From assembly GCA_015680685.1 (NCBI GenBank), contig MNCI01022113.1, positions 6,945-68,944 of the forward strand: a stretch of DNA of 62,000 nucleotides. Direction: 5' to 3'. A model generated the notes under the pieces. That model was not told the origin of the DNA. It saw only the letters and a list, made by a program, of their open reading frames with translations, and ran no database searches. Numbering within the stretch: the first letter of the stretch is position 1; the number at the start of each line of letters is the position of its first letter. The position numbers and the translations under genes are program-made. Below are positions 35,101 to 45,139 of this stretch, one piece after another. This DNA is from Gnetum montanum. Taxonomy: Eukaryota > Streptophyta > Gnetopsida > Gnetales > Gnetaceae.

Positions 35101-38100
35101 GCGCGTTCCACGCTCCTGCCGTGTTCTGCCGTCTACCGGTAGAAGAGAGAAGACTGCTGAAAACGCCTCCGCTGTCGATGTTGCCTACCAGCAGAACAGA
35201 AAATGGTTGCTGCAAACTCTAGCTCCTCCCCTGTTTATGTGAATTGACAGGGTATTTATAGGGTTGGACCGGGCTCAGGCACGAAATTCAAGAATGGAAT
35301 CAACGACTGTGAGATGAGAAGAAAGCAGATCTAGCGACATGTGTCACATGGATAGTTGGCACAAGTTGGATGTGTGTTGGATAGTTGCATTCTTTGACTA
35401 GGTTCAATGTATCTGTGTTGGATAGTTGTGCACAAGTTGGATGTGTGTTGGATAGTTGCATTCTTTGACCAGGTACATTGCATTTTACAATTTATGGGTT
35501 ATTCAAGCCCATGAAAGTACATTTAATTTAAACCATGAGGGCTTGACATGTCAATACTGTACAACTTCTGATTTTTGTGATATTAAACTTGTTCAAACAA
35601 GGCCTTATGCCTAGCATAGGTGAGGTTGGCCTCAACACTTAGCCCCCAAACGACAGATTGNGTGTGTGTAATTATATATATGCTTAAGCTCTCATTCTCA
35701 ATATTCTCACAAGGTAACAATAAAAGTATGCAGACTATTTTGAGTAAGTAACTTATACAAAACTTAATGAGGAGGATGAGCTAAAGCTCATGTTAAATCA
35801 TAGTAAGCCACAACTTTCAGATTTTTCCTTGGGTCTTTTTTTTTCTTTCTTTCTTTTTTTCTTTTTTGAAAAACTTAAATTTAAAAAGGGAAACGGAGGT
35901 TAGGATGAGAATTGCTGCCGAACCCCATCACACTCAAGAACTTATTACACTGCCAATGAACACGATCCTCATTTTTTGTTTTGTTTTTTTTTTTTAAAGG
36001 AAACTTTGCTCATGGTGTACTTCATTCTTGAGGTAGGAATTCCAACACGAGTCTGGCCGATTAGCTGCACTGCCAAAGAGCATGGTCCTTTTGGAAACTT
36101 TGCCCATGGTGTAGTTCAACCCTTGTGTATGTGCTTTTGATTGGTGGCATCATAGCAGGTCTCCTGGGTGGCTAAAGATTCTCAAGTAGAAATGAACACA
36201 CTTCACCCCGTTGTTCACAAGATAGCCATGGATCATCATACCTGAGGGCTTGGGCTTATGAGAGGAAAGGATAAAATTTTCCAAAGTCACCTAGTAATTA
36301 GGACTAACCACTCTCCAACATCACATATCCTACACTCACATGATCATGATGATAACATGATAAGTTTGTATAAATCAAATGCTCCATAATCAAACATAAC
36401 AAATAAACTGAAACCTTGGAATCAATTGGAAAGAGTTACAGTATAAAATATAAAGTGGATTTTATAGCATTATATCATAGTAATAGTAAATTATATCATA
36501 CCTACATTATTTTTCAATGGTGTTAAGATGACCCAAATCAAGTAACTCAAATGACCAATGATTATTAAAATCATATGAAGAACACAATAATCAAAACAAT
36601 ATGCTAAGAAAGAAATGATGGAAATGCAAGCAAAATATGAAAATGCAATAATATACATATGAAATGCAATGAAAAAGGGGAAGAAAACATGCAACTAAGA
36701 ATCTACCAGATGCCCACATGGGGTACCTGAGTAGAAATGTTTCAAATGAAATGCATTAAAATTCCTATTCAACCTATATCCTTGCAAATCAGCAACCTTG
36801 AACACATTTGGGGCAGTGATATCTACAATTTGAAATGGACCTAACCACATAGGTGAAAACTTAGTTAGAGGGCCAGTTTGATCAGATGCCCTATCCCTCT
36901 TAAGGACTAGATCACCTACTTGAAAATTTTTAGCTGGATGTTTTTTATCGAACCATCTCTTGACAATTTGTTGATGCTTAAGATTATGAAAATCAAGACC
37001 TACACTTATCTTGCTTGATCGTTTTCTATAAAGTTTTTCTTTAATATAAGTTTCAATGATAGGCCTAGGTTTTGGTGGATCATTGGATATAGCTTTTCTA
37101 GGAGAATGTTCCATGGATGTGTTGTTAAAATTTAGCACACCTTCAAATGTTTTAAGAGGTAAGGTCTTATTTATATCTTTGTCTTCCCCTAAAGGTGGTG
37201 GATCACTTAGACAAAATCCATCGTGTTGTTGATAAGGTAAGGTGTCTCCATAGTTTTCTTCACCTTCTCTAGAACTTTGATAGGATTTGATGGGGTCTGC
37301 ATAAGAGATAGGACTTTTTGTAGTTCCACTTACATAGTCATTTTCAACATGTTCACTACACTCAACCTCAATAACCCCAACATAAAGATTAGCATTTCGA
37401 TCTTCCAAAGATTGATTTTGTTGATCCAAGTTTGTTACTACTTGTTTGTAGAAGGGTTCTTGGGGTATAGTCATGTATTCAGATTTTCCTTTGATAGGGA
37501 TCAATAATTCCGAGAAATCTGACCTAAAGAAGCCCCCAAACTTAGCTCCAAAAGTTCTAGATAAGAGCACACCATATGTGGGTGTCATATCAACTACTAG
37601 GATATCCGTATAACATGTAAATGTAGGGTATTGCTTAAGTTGTACTTTTTCTCCTTTTAATAACCCTACTACAGGTACGTTAGATCCATCAAGTTGAATC
37701 ACACTTTTAGTTTGTGGTATCATTTGTGCTCCTAAGGTGTTACAAATGTCAAGAGGCATAACACTAACAGTTGCACCGGAATCCATTAAGCAGTTATGGA
37801 CATTCTTTCCTAAAATAATCAAAGTGGTTAGGAAAGGGGGATGGTCTTTTTTGCTAGACATGGAATTATCCACATTTTGTACTGATAACGTGTTAGGACT
37901 TTCTGCAAAGTGAACTTGCCTGTCATGAATTGGAGATTTTTCTCTTTGGGCTACGGGTATATGAACCATATCCCGAATCACTTCTTTCATTTCGTTAAAG
38001 TGTAGGAGGTCATACAGCGAAATGTTGGCTTTAACTCTTTTTAAGTCCTCAACCAAATCAAAATTCTTATGTTCATCTTTGGCTTCTTGTTGGGATGGAA

Positions 38101-41100
38101 CTCTTCTAAGTATAGAAGGGGGGTTTGGTCGTTGTGGGACAATTACTTGGGATGACCTAGATTGGTTGTTTGCATTGTTTTGACTATGAACTCTTCTGTT
38201 TGGAGGTGTATAGAAATTGTTCCTAGTTTGTTGTTGTGTAACATTCATAATGTAACTAATTTTGCGGTAGCGAGCGTTGTGTGGGTTAGGGTCTCCTACC
38301 ATAACTTGTTCTAATGAGGAAACCTCTTCATTTTCTGTCTCATGAGGTACATCAAGAACCATGATAGGGGTTTTCCCTTTTTGTTGCCCTTGGGTATTGT
38401 CACCATACAATGTCGTGAATTGAGGCCAAGTCTTTTCGGAATGTTGCCTTGTATTATGAAGACGACAATAATCATTGTTGATTGATGCACTTGGTTTTTC
38501 TGGTTGTATAGGGCTTTTGTTATTATTTTTCTTTAGCTCAACCACTTCATTGGATAGTTTTTGTAGTGAAGTGAGTATTTGGGTCATCTAATCTTGGGTT
38601 TGAGTTGGTGGTTCAACAGAATTTGATGTCCCGTTTGGGTTTATAATGGATTGAATCAAGGCTTTTGATTGGTCATCATTCAAACAAGTGTTGGATGGTA
38701 AGAACGAAGAGGACATGGGGCCTTGTGAGTAATTACTTAAAGGTTGAGTTGATTGAAAGGGAGAAACAACTTAAGGCATAACATTAGACATTTAAAAAGT
38801 TGGTAGAAGTGGGTTTGATTGCATAGGGTTACTAACACTCATCATCCCAAATTGGGTTTGGATGCTATTCATAAGGGTTATTTGCTCTAATTCCACAGCT
38901 TTTGACATTGCACCATGTATTTCCATTATGTTGAGATCAGATTTGATAGCATAAGCGAAGAATGGATCAATGGTAGAGAGATAGAAGTTGAGAATACCAT
39001 CTAGTTGTCGTCGCATCTCATTTGGCACATAGGCTAGTTGATGAAGGAATCTAAGGTTATAATCCTTAACATTTTCTCCAGGTAGCTTTCTTAAGCTGGT
39101 AAAGTTGCTTAATGCGATAACAAGGTTAGTAAATTTGTCAAATTGATTCAAAAACTTGTTTTTGAATTCCTGCCATGTGTTAATAGAGGCATCGGGAAGC
39201 ATTAAAAACCATTGGGTTGCTTTGGTCTTAAATGTTGTTACGAACACTCTACATGCTACATCATTATGTATAATGTTGTGGATCCCTAGTAAGGTTTCAA
39301 AACATTGTATGTGTTGGCGGGCATCATTCATAAGGGTTGTAGGATCGAAGAACAGGTTTATGTTTTGAAGAGATTTTGGTATGTCATGGTAATTATGAAA
39401 GTTAAAAGGGTTTCTTACTAAGGGAGCCGAGGGTTGATGGGCTGCCATCTTAGTCCGAGGTTTCTTAGGAATTGAATTTGGAAAAAGTGAAGCTCATTGT
39501 TTTCTTAAAGTAAATTGGCGAGTAGCTGGTTGATTAGGGGTAGAAGTAGAAGTTCTTTGTTGAGATGTTTTGTAAGAAGAGTCACTCATAAAATAAAAAA
39601 ATAACAGGAAATGTAAAATGCTAATAAACTGTGAAAATTAAAGAAAATGGAAAAAAAACATTTAAATGCTATATTTTTTTTAAAGAAAAAATTGAAATTA
39701 CAAAATTTCATAAAAGTAAATTGAAAGTAAAATGATTTAAATCACCTCAATTAAATTTCAGAAAAACAAATTAAAAAAAAAGGATTGCTAGAATATAAAT
39801 TGGAGATTTGAAAATGAAACTAAAATAGAGCAATAAAACTGAAAATAGGGAGACAAAAATAAAACAAACAGTAAAAAAAATGATAACAAATTTTTCTTTT
39901 CAAAAAAAAATACATAAAAGGAAAATAAAGAAAAGGTTGAAAAACTACCCTCCTTCTAGCGCCAAAAAGGGTGTTGATGCGTAAATTTTGGACACGCCGC
40001 CAACACCTGTGAAAACTCGTTTTAGGAGACTATCGCCTAGGGCGCCTCTCGTATGGGTACGGAAACCCGGGAATAGTCTCAGCTAGCAAGGGCTATGTGA
40101 CAAAACAATAATAACAATATTTTAAACAAAATATTAAAAGCTTTAAATTTAATAAGAATATTGAAAAGTTAAATAATTTGTGCAATTTAAAAGAGTACAA
40201 TAATTCAAAATAAAATGCAAATAATAATATTGAAAACTGTAAAAGTTATCTCCCACAGCGGCTGCTTCTACGCTTGGAGATGGCAGAGAGAAAAATCAGT
40301 CATGTTGTTTGAAAGCAAATAAATAAAGAACAAAACGATGTGCATACAACCTATCTCTGCCAGGTTTCTGTTTATAAGCAGAAAGAAAGACTTCTACTGA
40401 CACCCTTTACGGTGTCCGCGTTGGCACCGCCGCTGTTGGGCGTTGGTCTCTGCCGTGTGGGCAGAATAGAAAAAGAAAAGAAAAGAAAACGTGTCTGTTT
40501 CTATCTGAGAAAACAAAAAACCGTCGTTCAACAATTGCTACTGCAGGGCAAGCACACTGTCATCTGCAATCTTCCTACAACTGCTGTTGATGTTCACCGC
40601 GCATTTCACGCTCCTGCCGTGTTCTGTCGCCTACCGGTAGAAGAGAGAAGATTGCCGAAAACGCCTCCGCTATCGGTGTTGCTTGCCAGCAGAACAGAAA
40701 ATGGTTGCTGCAAACTCTAGCTCCTCCCCTGTTTATGTGAATTGACAGGGTATTTATAGAGTTGGACCGGGCTCAGGCACGAAATTCAAGAATGGAATCA
40801 ACGGCTGTGAGATGAGAAGAAAGTAGATCTAGCGACGTGTCCCATGGATAGTTGGCACGAGTTGGATGTGTGTTGGATAGTTGCATTCTTTGACTAGGTT
40901 CAATGTATCTGTGTTGGATAGTTGTGCACAAGTTGGATGTGTGTTTGATAGTTGCATTCTTTGACCAGGTACATTGCATTTTACAATTTATGGGTTATTC
41001 GAGCCCATGAAAGTACATTTAATTTAGACCATGAGGGCTTGACATGTCAATACTGTACGACTTCTGATTTTTGTGATATTAAACTTGTTCAAACAAGGCC

Positions 41101-44100
41101 CTATGCCTAGCATGGGTGAGGTTGGCCTCAACAGTAAGACCAATCAAGACTTAATAATAGAGCACCAAACACTACAAGCCAATATCCAAAAAGCCAAGGA
41201 GAGGGTGTATGCTACTAATTTGTCAACTGAAGAGTATCAACAGCAGGTCATTTTAAAAGAAGATGAAGTCAAGGCCTATTAGGAACAACTTGCAGAGCTG
41301 CGAAGAGAGATGGAAGCATTAAAGGCATCCATGCCACAGTAATAACTTGTAGTGCTACGTTCAGAATCATCAGTGGATGTAGCAAAAGCTAAAGTGCCTT
41401 CTCCCTCCATTTCTAAACCATCCTCTGATCCTGTCCCTATTACTAATGTTCCCCAAGAAATTGTAGAACCACCATCAGCATCCCATTCATCCCTTGTCAC
41501 TGAAATGGAGTCCACATTGTCTGCTCCCCAAATCGGTACTCCATGATGTATTATTCCTTTTTTTTTTTAAATTAATGAAGATCAAACATTCCTTCTGCCC
41601 AATTTGTGTTATGTCATTTGTTATTTCTACGAACTCGTGAGTGCAAGGAAGAAATTCCATCAATTCTTATGAAGTATAATTCTTTGTGACTGGCACCATG
41701 AAGTATTGTATGCTCATAAAATATTCTTTACCACTCATCAACTTTGCAAGAAATAACAAACTGAGTTACACAACTAATGTTTGAAGAGGAGTGTTGGAAT
41801 ATGATCATAACATGATGTATAATCATTAGTTTCATAACTAATTAAGATTGTTCATAGTCACTTGCAAACAAGTCATAACAAAAAGGTGTGACCCATATCT
41901 TGTGAGCCGTCATGACCTTTCCCGGAAATATAAGCAGACATCAATCAATTATGAAGTGTAAGGGAAAATATGGTGAACAATTGGAGAAAAAGAAAACAGT
42001 CAGTGCAAGTAACGATGAATTATTACAGAAGGTATTGATTGTATCATCATGTAGAAGACAATCAGAATTAGGACAACAAGAAACAACAAATATATGTCCA
42101 AAGCAATGAAAGCAGTCAACAACAAGAAGTATAATGAAATACAGAAGTCATTACAATTGATAGAATTCATAATGACCATCCAAGAAACCAAAAGGTCAAC
42201 AAATAACTTGTAAGGAAAGAAGTGAAGAAGGATCCAATTTCTTAAATAGAAGAAAAAATCCAAGGTGTGTCATTTGTAATCTGGTCCAGTTTTCTAAAGA
42301 GGAAGAGGAGACCATTGGGAAGGTTATGATGGAGTAAAGAAAATAACTACGAAGAAGGACAGGCTACAAATGAGGTAGTAGTCCATGATAAACCAAGCAG
42401 TGGATTGCTGAAAGAGTCCATTAAGGCCTAGCCAAAGTAAGACTAAACAACTAACCAACCAGGAAAATTCCTAAGAAGACCTATCAGAAATAACATGCAA
42501 AGGTAGGCACCGTAAGGATGTAGCCAAGAAGAGTATGTTATGAGGAAAAGATTTGTAATGAGCAAGTCAGATACCAAGAGTGACTGCAAAACACAAAATA
42601 TGCAATTACAAAAGATGTATTTGTCAATTATATGTTAAGTTTCCTTATAACCTAAAAGATCCTTGCAAACTAGAGTTGTCCAAGAGACGTAAAACACAAC
42701 TCTAAGAGTCTTTTTGTTTTTTTCCACAACTTGTGTGTGTGTGTTTTGTATCAATTCCTTGAGTCTTACCGTTAACAATCTTAGAAAGAGAAGTTATGAT
42801 CATCCAAAATTGAAATAAGGTGGGCTTATGATTGCTTAAATAGATACTTCAAAAATTTTCCAACTCCAGATTAGGCCATACCATGTTGCACCTGATGAAA
42901 AATTATGATTTTGCACATCCATAGGCCACAGCATCTGGTAAAATGTAGTCATTCCTTCATTTTTTTTATGAATAAAATGAAACTATAATTGAGCTAGTAC
43001 TTTCTAGACACCCTATACAATCATGTATAGCAATTCATATATTATGAAATTTCAAGACCTTTAAAAAAATCTAAAATAGTGAAATTGAAATTGAGATTTA
43101 TTACGTCCATAGACCCATAAGATCTATTAGACAACTAGTACAGGAACACAGAAATTAACTCAAAGAAAAACATGCTCATCCTCAATAACTCTAGATAGAC
43201 ATAACTTACAAGTGCACTCCTCCCTAGGTAGTTTCTATGCTTAGATGATGTTGCATTCGTGTTAGAAACCCGCTTAGGCTTTTATTGACAATATTTCAAA
43301 ACTATTCTGAACTTAAACTAAATCTGCTAATAAAACTAGAAGCTCCAACTGGGATATTAGGTGTAAGATACTAGACTGGAGAATCTAATGAATTACCTGT
43401 AATGTACTCCGAGTAAAATTTTGAGTTGACCAATAGCTTGCCAATAGTAATACTTTTTCTGAACAGCCAATATTTCAGCAAAAGTTGTGCAATCCTAATT
43501 CATGATTCTGTTCTAAAAAGCAGTTCAAATTCACTCAAAATCGTTTAGGAGATATAGCAGAGGTAAAATTTCAATGAACATAAATCAAAATTTTGGTTCC
43601 AGTTTGGTATCCGCTTCAATTCTAAGATTAGTTAACTTACCACATAAAATCGGCCCTGTACAGCCACTTTGCGAAGCTCTACACAGAACTTTCGAATGGG
43701 CTCCTGCTGCTCTTGCTCCTGCTCCTCAGCCTGTGACAGAGCTGCAACTCTCGGCCTAGCCTGCAGAATTGTCAAATCACCTGCAAAAACAGTTCAAATT
43801 TCAAATGATTAAGCACTTTTTCTGCAGCATGGATCAAAACCGACAACAATTAGTCCTGTTCTACACAAGAGATTTATACTTTCACGGGGCTAATTTACAC
43901 TGAACATCCACTCCGCGGCTTATATCAGATTTGCAGCAACAGGAACATGTTCGTGCAAAGCTGAAAATATTCGTCGTTTTCTCGGATCCATCAAGCCCAA
44001 AAATCCTGAACACAAAATGCATATATGCAATGTGGGTTACCAGCAACAGTCCTTGGGCATCCTTCTTCTGCTCTGTAACTGCAACCACGCTTTCTTCATA

Positions 44101-44407
44101 TGGCTTTTTCAGATCCCCATTCCAGAAATGTCCATCGGCATGTTCCAAACATGCATAGTAAGAGCCCGTAAAGTTTGAAAGCTTAAATAAACACGGAGAA
44201 AGCGCCTCCTGCATATCAAATTCATGAAATTAAAGCATAAAACCTGTGACAACTACGTAAAAAATCTGAACGAGTTTTGGCTAAAGCCCTTCAGAATTGG
44301 CAGGAAAAAACGAATAGATTTTTTGAAGGGAATACCTGGAAAGAAGAAACTCCGCAGCAATGCAGAGCAAAGAAAAAGTAAGTCCTGTTGAAGATGCTCT
44401 GCTTCAT
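29050..44407 (-). CDS. Host gene, four-exon model, ~160-residue protein of unknown function
   Basis: Model: join of 44336-44407, 44041-44208, 43641-43760 and 29050-29172 on the minus strand. Each exon is a whole number of codons (24, 56, 40, and 40 plus stop), every intron begins GT and ends AG, and all three introns are in phase 0. The protein starts with a hydrophobic, aromatic segment (YFFFALHCC) that could be a signal or targeting peptide. It has a Gln/Glu-rich stretch in exon 3 and ends with an ordered-looking segment containing RKYEVNRLCYG and ending CTQVDL. I do not recognise the family. Intron 3 is 14,468 bp and contains the 12.2-kb LTR element at 30542-42707; without it the intron would be about 2.3 kb. 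The frame is open upstream of the chosen ATG, and an ATG overlaps the exon 2 acceptor, so the start is uncertain. The joining of exon 4 is inference. Confidence 0.65.
29540..29870 (-). other. Exon-like island in intron 3
   Basis: On the minus strand this has higher GC than its flanks. Three overlapping open frames are seen, including 29546-29755 (69 residues) and one starting with ATG near 29780 containing EWKVTYRRRYYESGG. No family is recognised. It could be an alternative exon of the host gene, a gene fragment, or an unnamed repeat. Confidence 0.3.
30542..31490 (+). repeat. 5' LTR of outer element
   Basis: It begins TGTTAGAATATGATCATAAT and ends ACCCTAACA. It contains a perfect 17-bp tandem duplication (31255-31271, 31272-31288) that the 3' LTR lacks. 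Confidence 0.93.
31491..31504 (+). other. Primer binding site of outer element
   Basis: TGGTATTAGAGCAG directly abuts the 5' LTR. It differs by one base from the common plant TGGTATCAGAGC site for initiator tRNA-Met. Confidence 0.85.
32471..34486 (+). pseudogene. gag-like ORF remnant of outer element, 5' part
   Basis: It starts at an ATG at 32471 (MNPKKKINYNVILASKEAF) and continues with stops and frameshifts. I see no zinc knuckle or named gag motif. The last third (about 34130-34486) is charged and heptad-like (KLSLIQKEKEEW, then KIKEQHLQEKEKL), typical of a coiled coil. The code is cut at 34486 by the nested element and resumes at 41134. The family is not recognised. Confidence 0.6.
32604..33118 (+). 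repeat. Tandem duplication of ~0.28 kb within the outer gag-like ORF
   Basis: The block from ATGATGGAACCAAAGATACA (about 32607) through GATAAGAATGTTTA (about 32876) recurs at about 32887-33110 with scattered differences. The first copy also carries an internal repeat of the CCATCTCTAAGGAAATC segment. Confidence 0.85.
34487..35637 (-). repeat. 3' LTR of nested element
   Basis: 1151 bp. On the plus strand it begins TGTTGATGCATAAATTTTGG and ends GGTTGGCCTCAACA. In element orientation it follows a purine-rich TTTGGGGGCTAAG (rc of about 35638-35650). Confidence 0.93.
35638..36694 (-). other. 3' non-coding part of nested element
   Basis: It holds T-rich tracts (35840-36000) and a repeated phrase of the type CATGGTGTA near 36013 and 36105. 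There is one N at 35661. No ORF of note. Confidence 0.7.
36695..39589 (-). pseudogene. gag-protease-integrase C-terminus polyprotein of nested element, four in-frame stops
   Basis: A single frame of about 964 codons runs from ATG 39589 (MSDSSYK) to 36695, interrupted only by TGA (39494-39496), TAA (38792-38794), TAA (38771-38773) and TAG (38588-38590). The retrotransposon gag domain lies about 38950-39330 (ATQWFLMLP, LRKLPGENVKDYNLRFL). The aspartic protease has CLMDSGATVSVMPLDICNTL near 37750-37800. After a linker, an integrase C-terminal, GPY-type region follows near 36750-37000 (FQVGDLVLKRDRASDQTGP, then WLGPFQI). RT, RNase H and the integrase catalytic core are absent, with no frame break. 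The 630-codon segment from 38587 is fully open. Each stop is one C-to-T change from Gln or Arg. Confidence 0.88.
39948..39964 (-). other. Primer binding site of nested element
   Basis: TGGCGCTAGAAGGAGGG on the minus strand lies 7 nt inside the 5' LTR. It starts with the TGG that pairs with a tRNA 3' end. I do not assign the tRNA. Confidence 0.65.
39972..41133 (-). repeat. 5' LTR of nested element
   Basis: 1162 bp. On the plus strand it begins TGTTGATGCGTAAATTTTGG and ends GGTTGGCCTCAACA. It is colinear with 34487-35637 with scattered substitutions and a few short indels. Confidence 0.93.
41134..41560 (+). pseudogene. gag-like ORF remnant of outer element, 3' part
   Basis: This continues the coiled-coil code after the nested insertion (IIEHQTLQANIQKAKERVYA, then QLAELRREMEALKASM). 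It ends with a Pro/Ser-rich tail (KVPSPSISKPSSDPVP) and a stop near 41545. Three stops interrupt the middle. Confidence 0.65.
41792..42707 (+). repeat. 3' LTR of outer element
   Basis: It begins TGTTGGAATATGATCATAAC and ends CTCTAAGA (terminal CA changed to GA). It is followed directly by the GTCTT target duplication. Confidence 0.9.
42713..43640 (-). other. 5' part of host intron 3
   Basis: Ordinary AT-rich intron sequence, with a short GT run near 42733-42745. No repeat or ORF is recognised. Confidence 0.6.
43641..43760 (-). CDS. Host gene exon 3
   Basis: It has 40 codons between acceptor TTCTGCAG and a consensus donor GTAAGT. It encodes a Gln/Glu-rich stretch, then RKFCVELRKVAVQGRFYV. 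Confidence 0.7.
44041..44208 (-). CDS. Host gene exon 2
   Basis: It has 56 codons between acceptor TATGCAG and donor GTAACC. The code contains SNFTGSYYACLEHADGHFW, with an N-glycosylation-type NFT. Base composition is richer in GC than the surroundings. Reading through the donor stays open to about 43882, so intron retention would give a short alternative C-terminus. Confidence 0.65.
44336..44407 (-). CDS. Host gene exon 1
   Basis: It has an ATG at 44405-44407, 24 codons, and ends TTCCAG followed by donor GTATTC. The encoded segment MKQSIFNRTYFFFALHCCGV looks like a targeting or signal peptide. Confidence 0.6.
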
Positions 44408-44472
44408 GATGCTAGTCCTCAGTCGTACTTCAAAATTTCTTACAACAGCCCCGATCAAACGGGATCGTTGTC

Positions 44473-44545
44473 TAAATAAAATATACCGTTTAAAATATAG
44501 GGAACCTCTTGTGTAAATAACTTATACCGTTGAAAATATAGTGTA
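44473..44545 (-). promoter_or_regulatory. Candidate promoter region of host gene with a duplicated element
   Basis: Two copies of the plus-strand phrase TATACCGTT(T/G)AAAATATAG lie at about 44481-44500 and 44525-44543, 44 bp apart, upstream of exon 1. On the minus strand the nearer copy reads CTATATTTTAAACGGTATA and could hold the TATA box. Confidence 0.35.
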
Positions 44546-44872
44546 CACTAGTGGTAACTTTTTATTTATAAGTTCGATTCAACTATGTTTCAATTATTTC
44601 AATTCCAGCATTCTTTTAAAATAAAAATTTAAAAAGCATCGTAAAGATAGTTTGTTGGTTCTTTAAAATCTCTAAAATGAAGATCGTGCCGTTATGCAAC
44701 TTTAACATTCATAGGGTATATTGAACAAAATTTGAGGGTTTTTTTACCAAATAAAATTGTGCATCCATTTGGATGGAACCTTCTCAAAAACGAAGTCTCA
44801 AACATCCTATTTCAAGGATGAACGAATTTGCTAGCTTATTCTTGAAGCTTTGTCATTAGCATATTTAAGAAG

Positions 44873-44967
44873 AATATTATAACATAAATTATAATTTAAA
44901 GTTATAATATTGTTAATAGTTAAAACTGTAATTTTTTTCTAATTTTTATTTTTTATGTTATAATATT
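44873..44967. mobile_element. MITE-like AT-rich hairpin
   Basis: Perfect 16-nt inverted repeats AATATTATAACATAAA (44873-44888) and TTTATGTTATAATATT (44952-44967) enclose 63 nt. Weaker complementarity continues outward: the left flank contains TAGCATATTTAAGAAG and the right flank ATGCTATTTTTCTTCT. Confidence 0.55.
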
Positions 44968-45139
44968 TATTTTTATGCTATTTTTCTTCTAATGATTATA
45001 AATATATCAAGACATATAGACAACATAATACTATAACTATAATAATTATTTTAAGTGTGTACATGGGGAAGGTGGGAAAGGGAGAGATATGTCAATGGGT
45101 ATTAAAACTTAAAAATAAAAAAAGAATGTAAACACACTT

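Larger units (their letters stand above)
34487..41133 (-). mobile_element. Complete nested Gypsy-type element, non-autonomous
   Basis: It has LTRs at 34487-35637 and 39972-41133 that are nearly identical over the parts compared by eye, begin TGTTGA and end CAACA, and are flanked by GTAAG on both sides (34482-34486 and 41134-41138). Coding runs on the minus strand. It is inserted in the coiled-coil ORF of the outer element. RT, RNase H and the integrase core are absent. It is the youngest element in this stretch, since it interrupts the outer one. Confidence 0.95.
30542..42707 (+). mobile_element. Complete LTR retrotransposon in host intron (outer element)
   Basis: It has LTRs at 30542-31490 and 41792-42707, and target duplications GTCTT at 30537-30541 and 42708-42712. 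A primer site TGGTATTAGAGCAG (31491-31504) of the initiator-tRNA-Met type follows, and a purine-rich GAAGAGGAG lies just before the 3' LTR. Without the nested element the interior is about 3.65 kb and shows no protease, integrase or RT, so it is a non-autonomous, LARD-like element. Its coding remnant ends in a coiled-coil segment that is split by the nested element. Confidence 0.93.

Noticed and set aside
43882-44040. Continuation of host exon 2 as the normal C-terminus
   Set aside because: A GT donor at 44040 and a phase-matched exon 3 with consensus GTAAGT make splicing more likely; the open read-through is kept only as possible intron retention.
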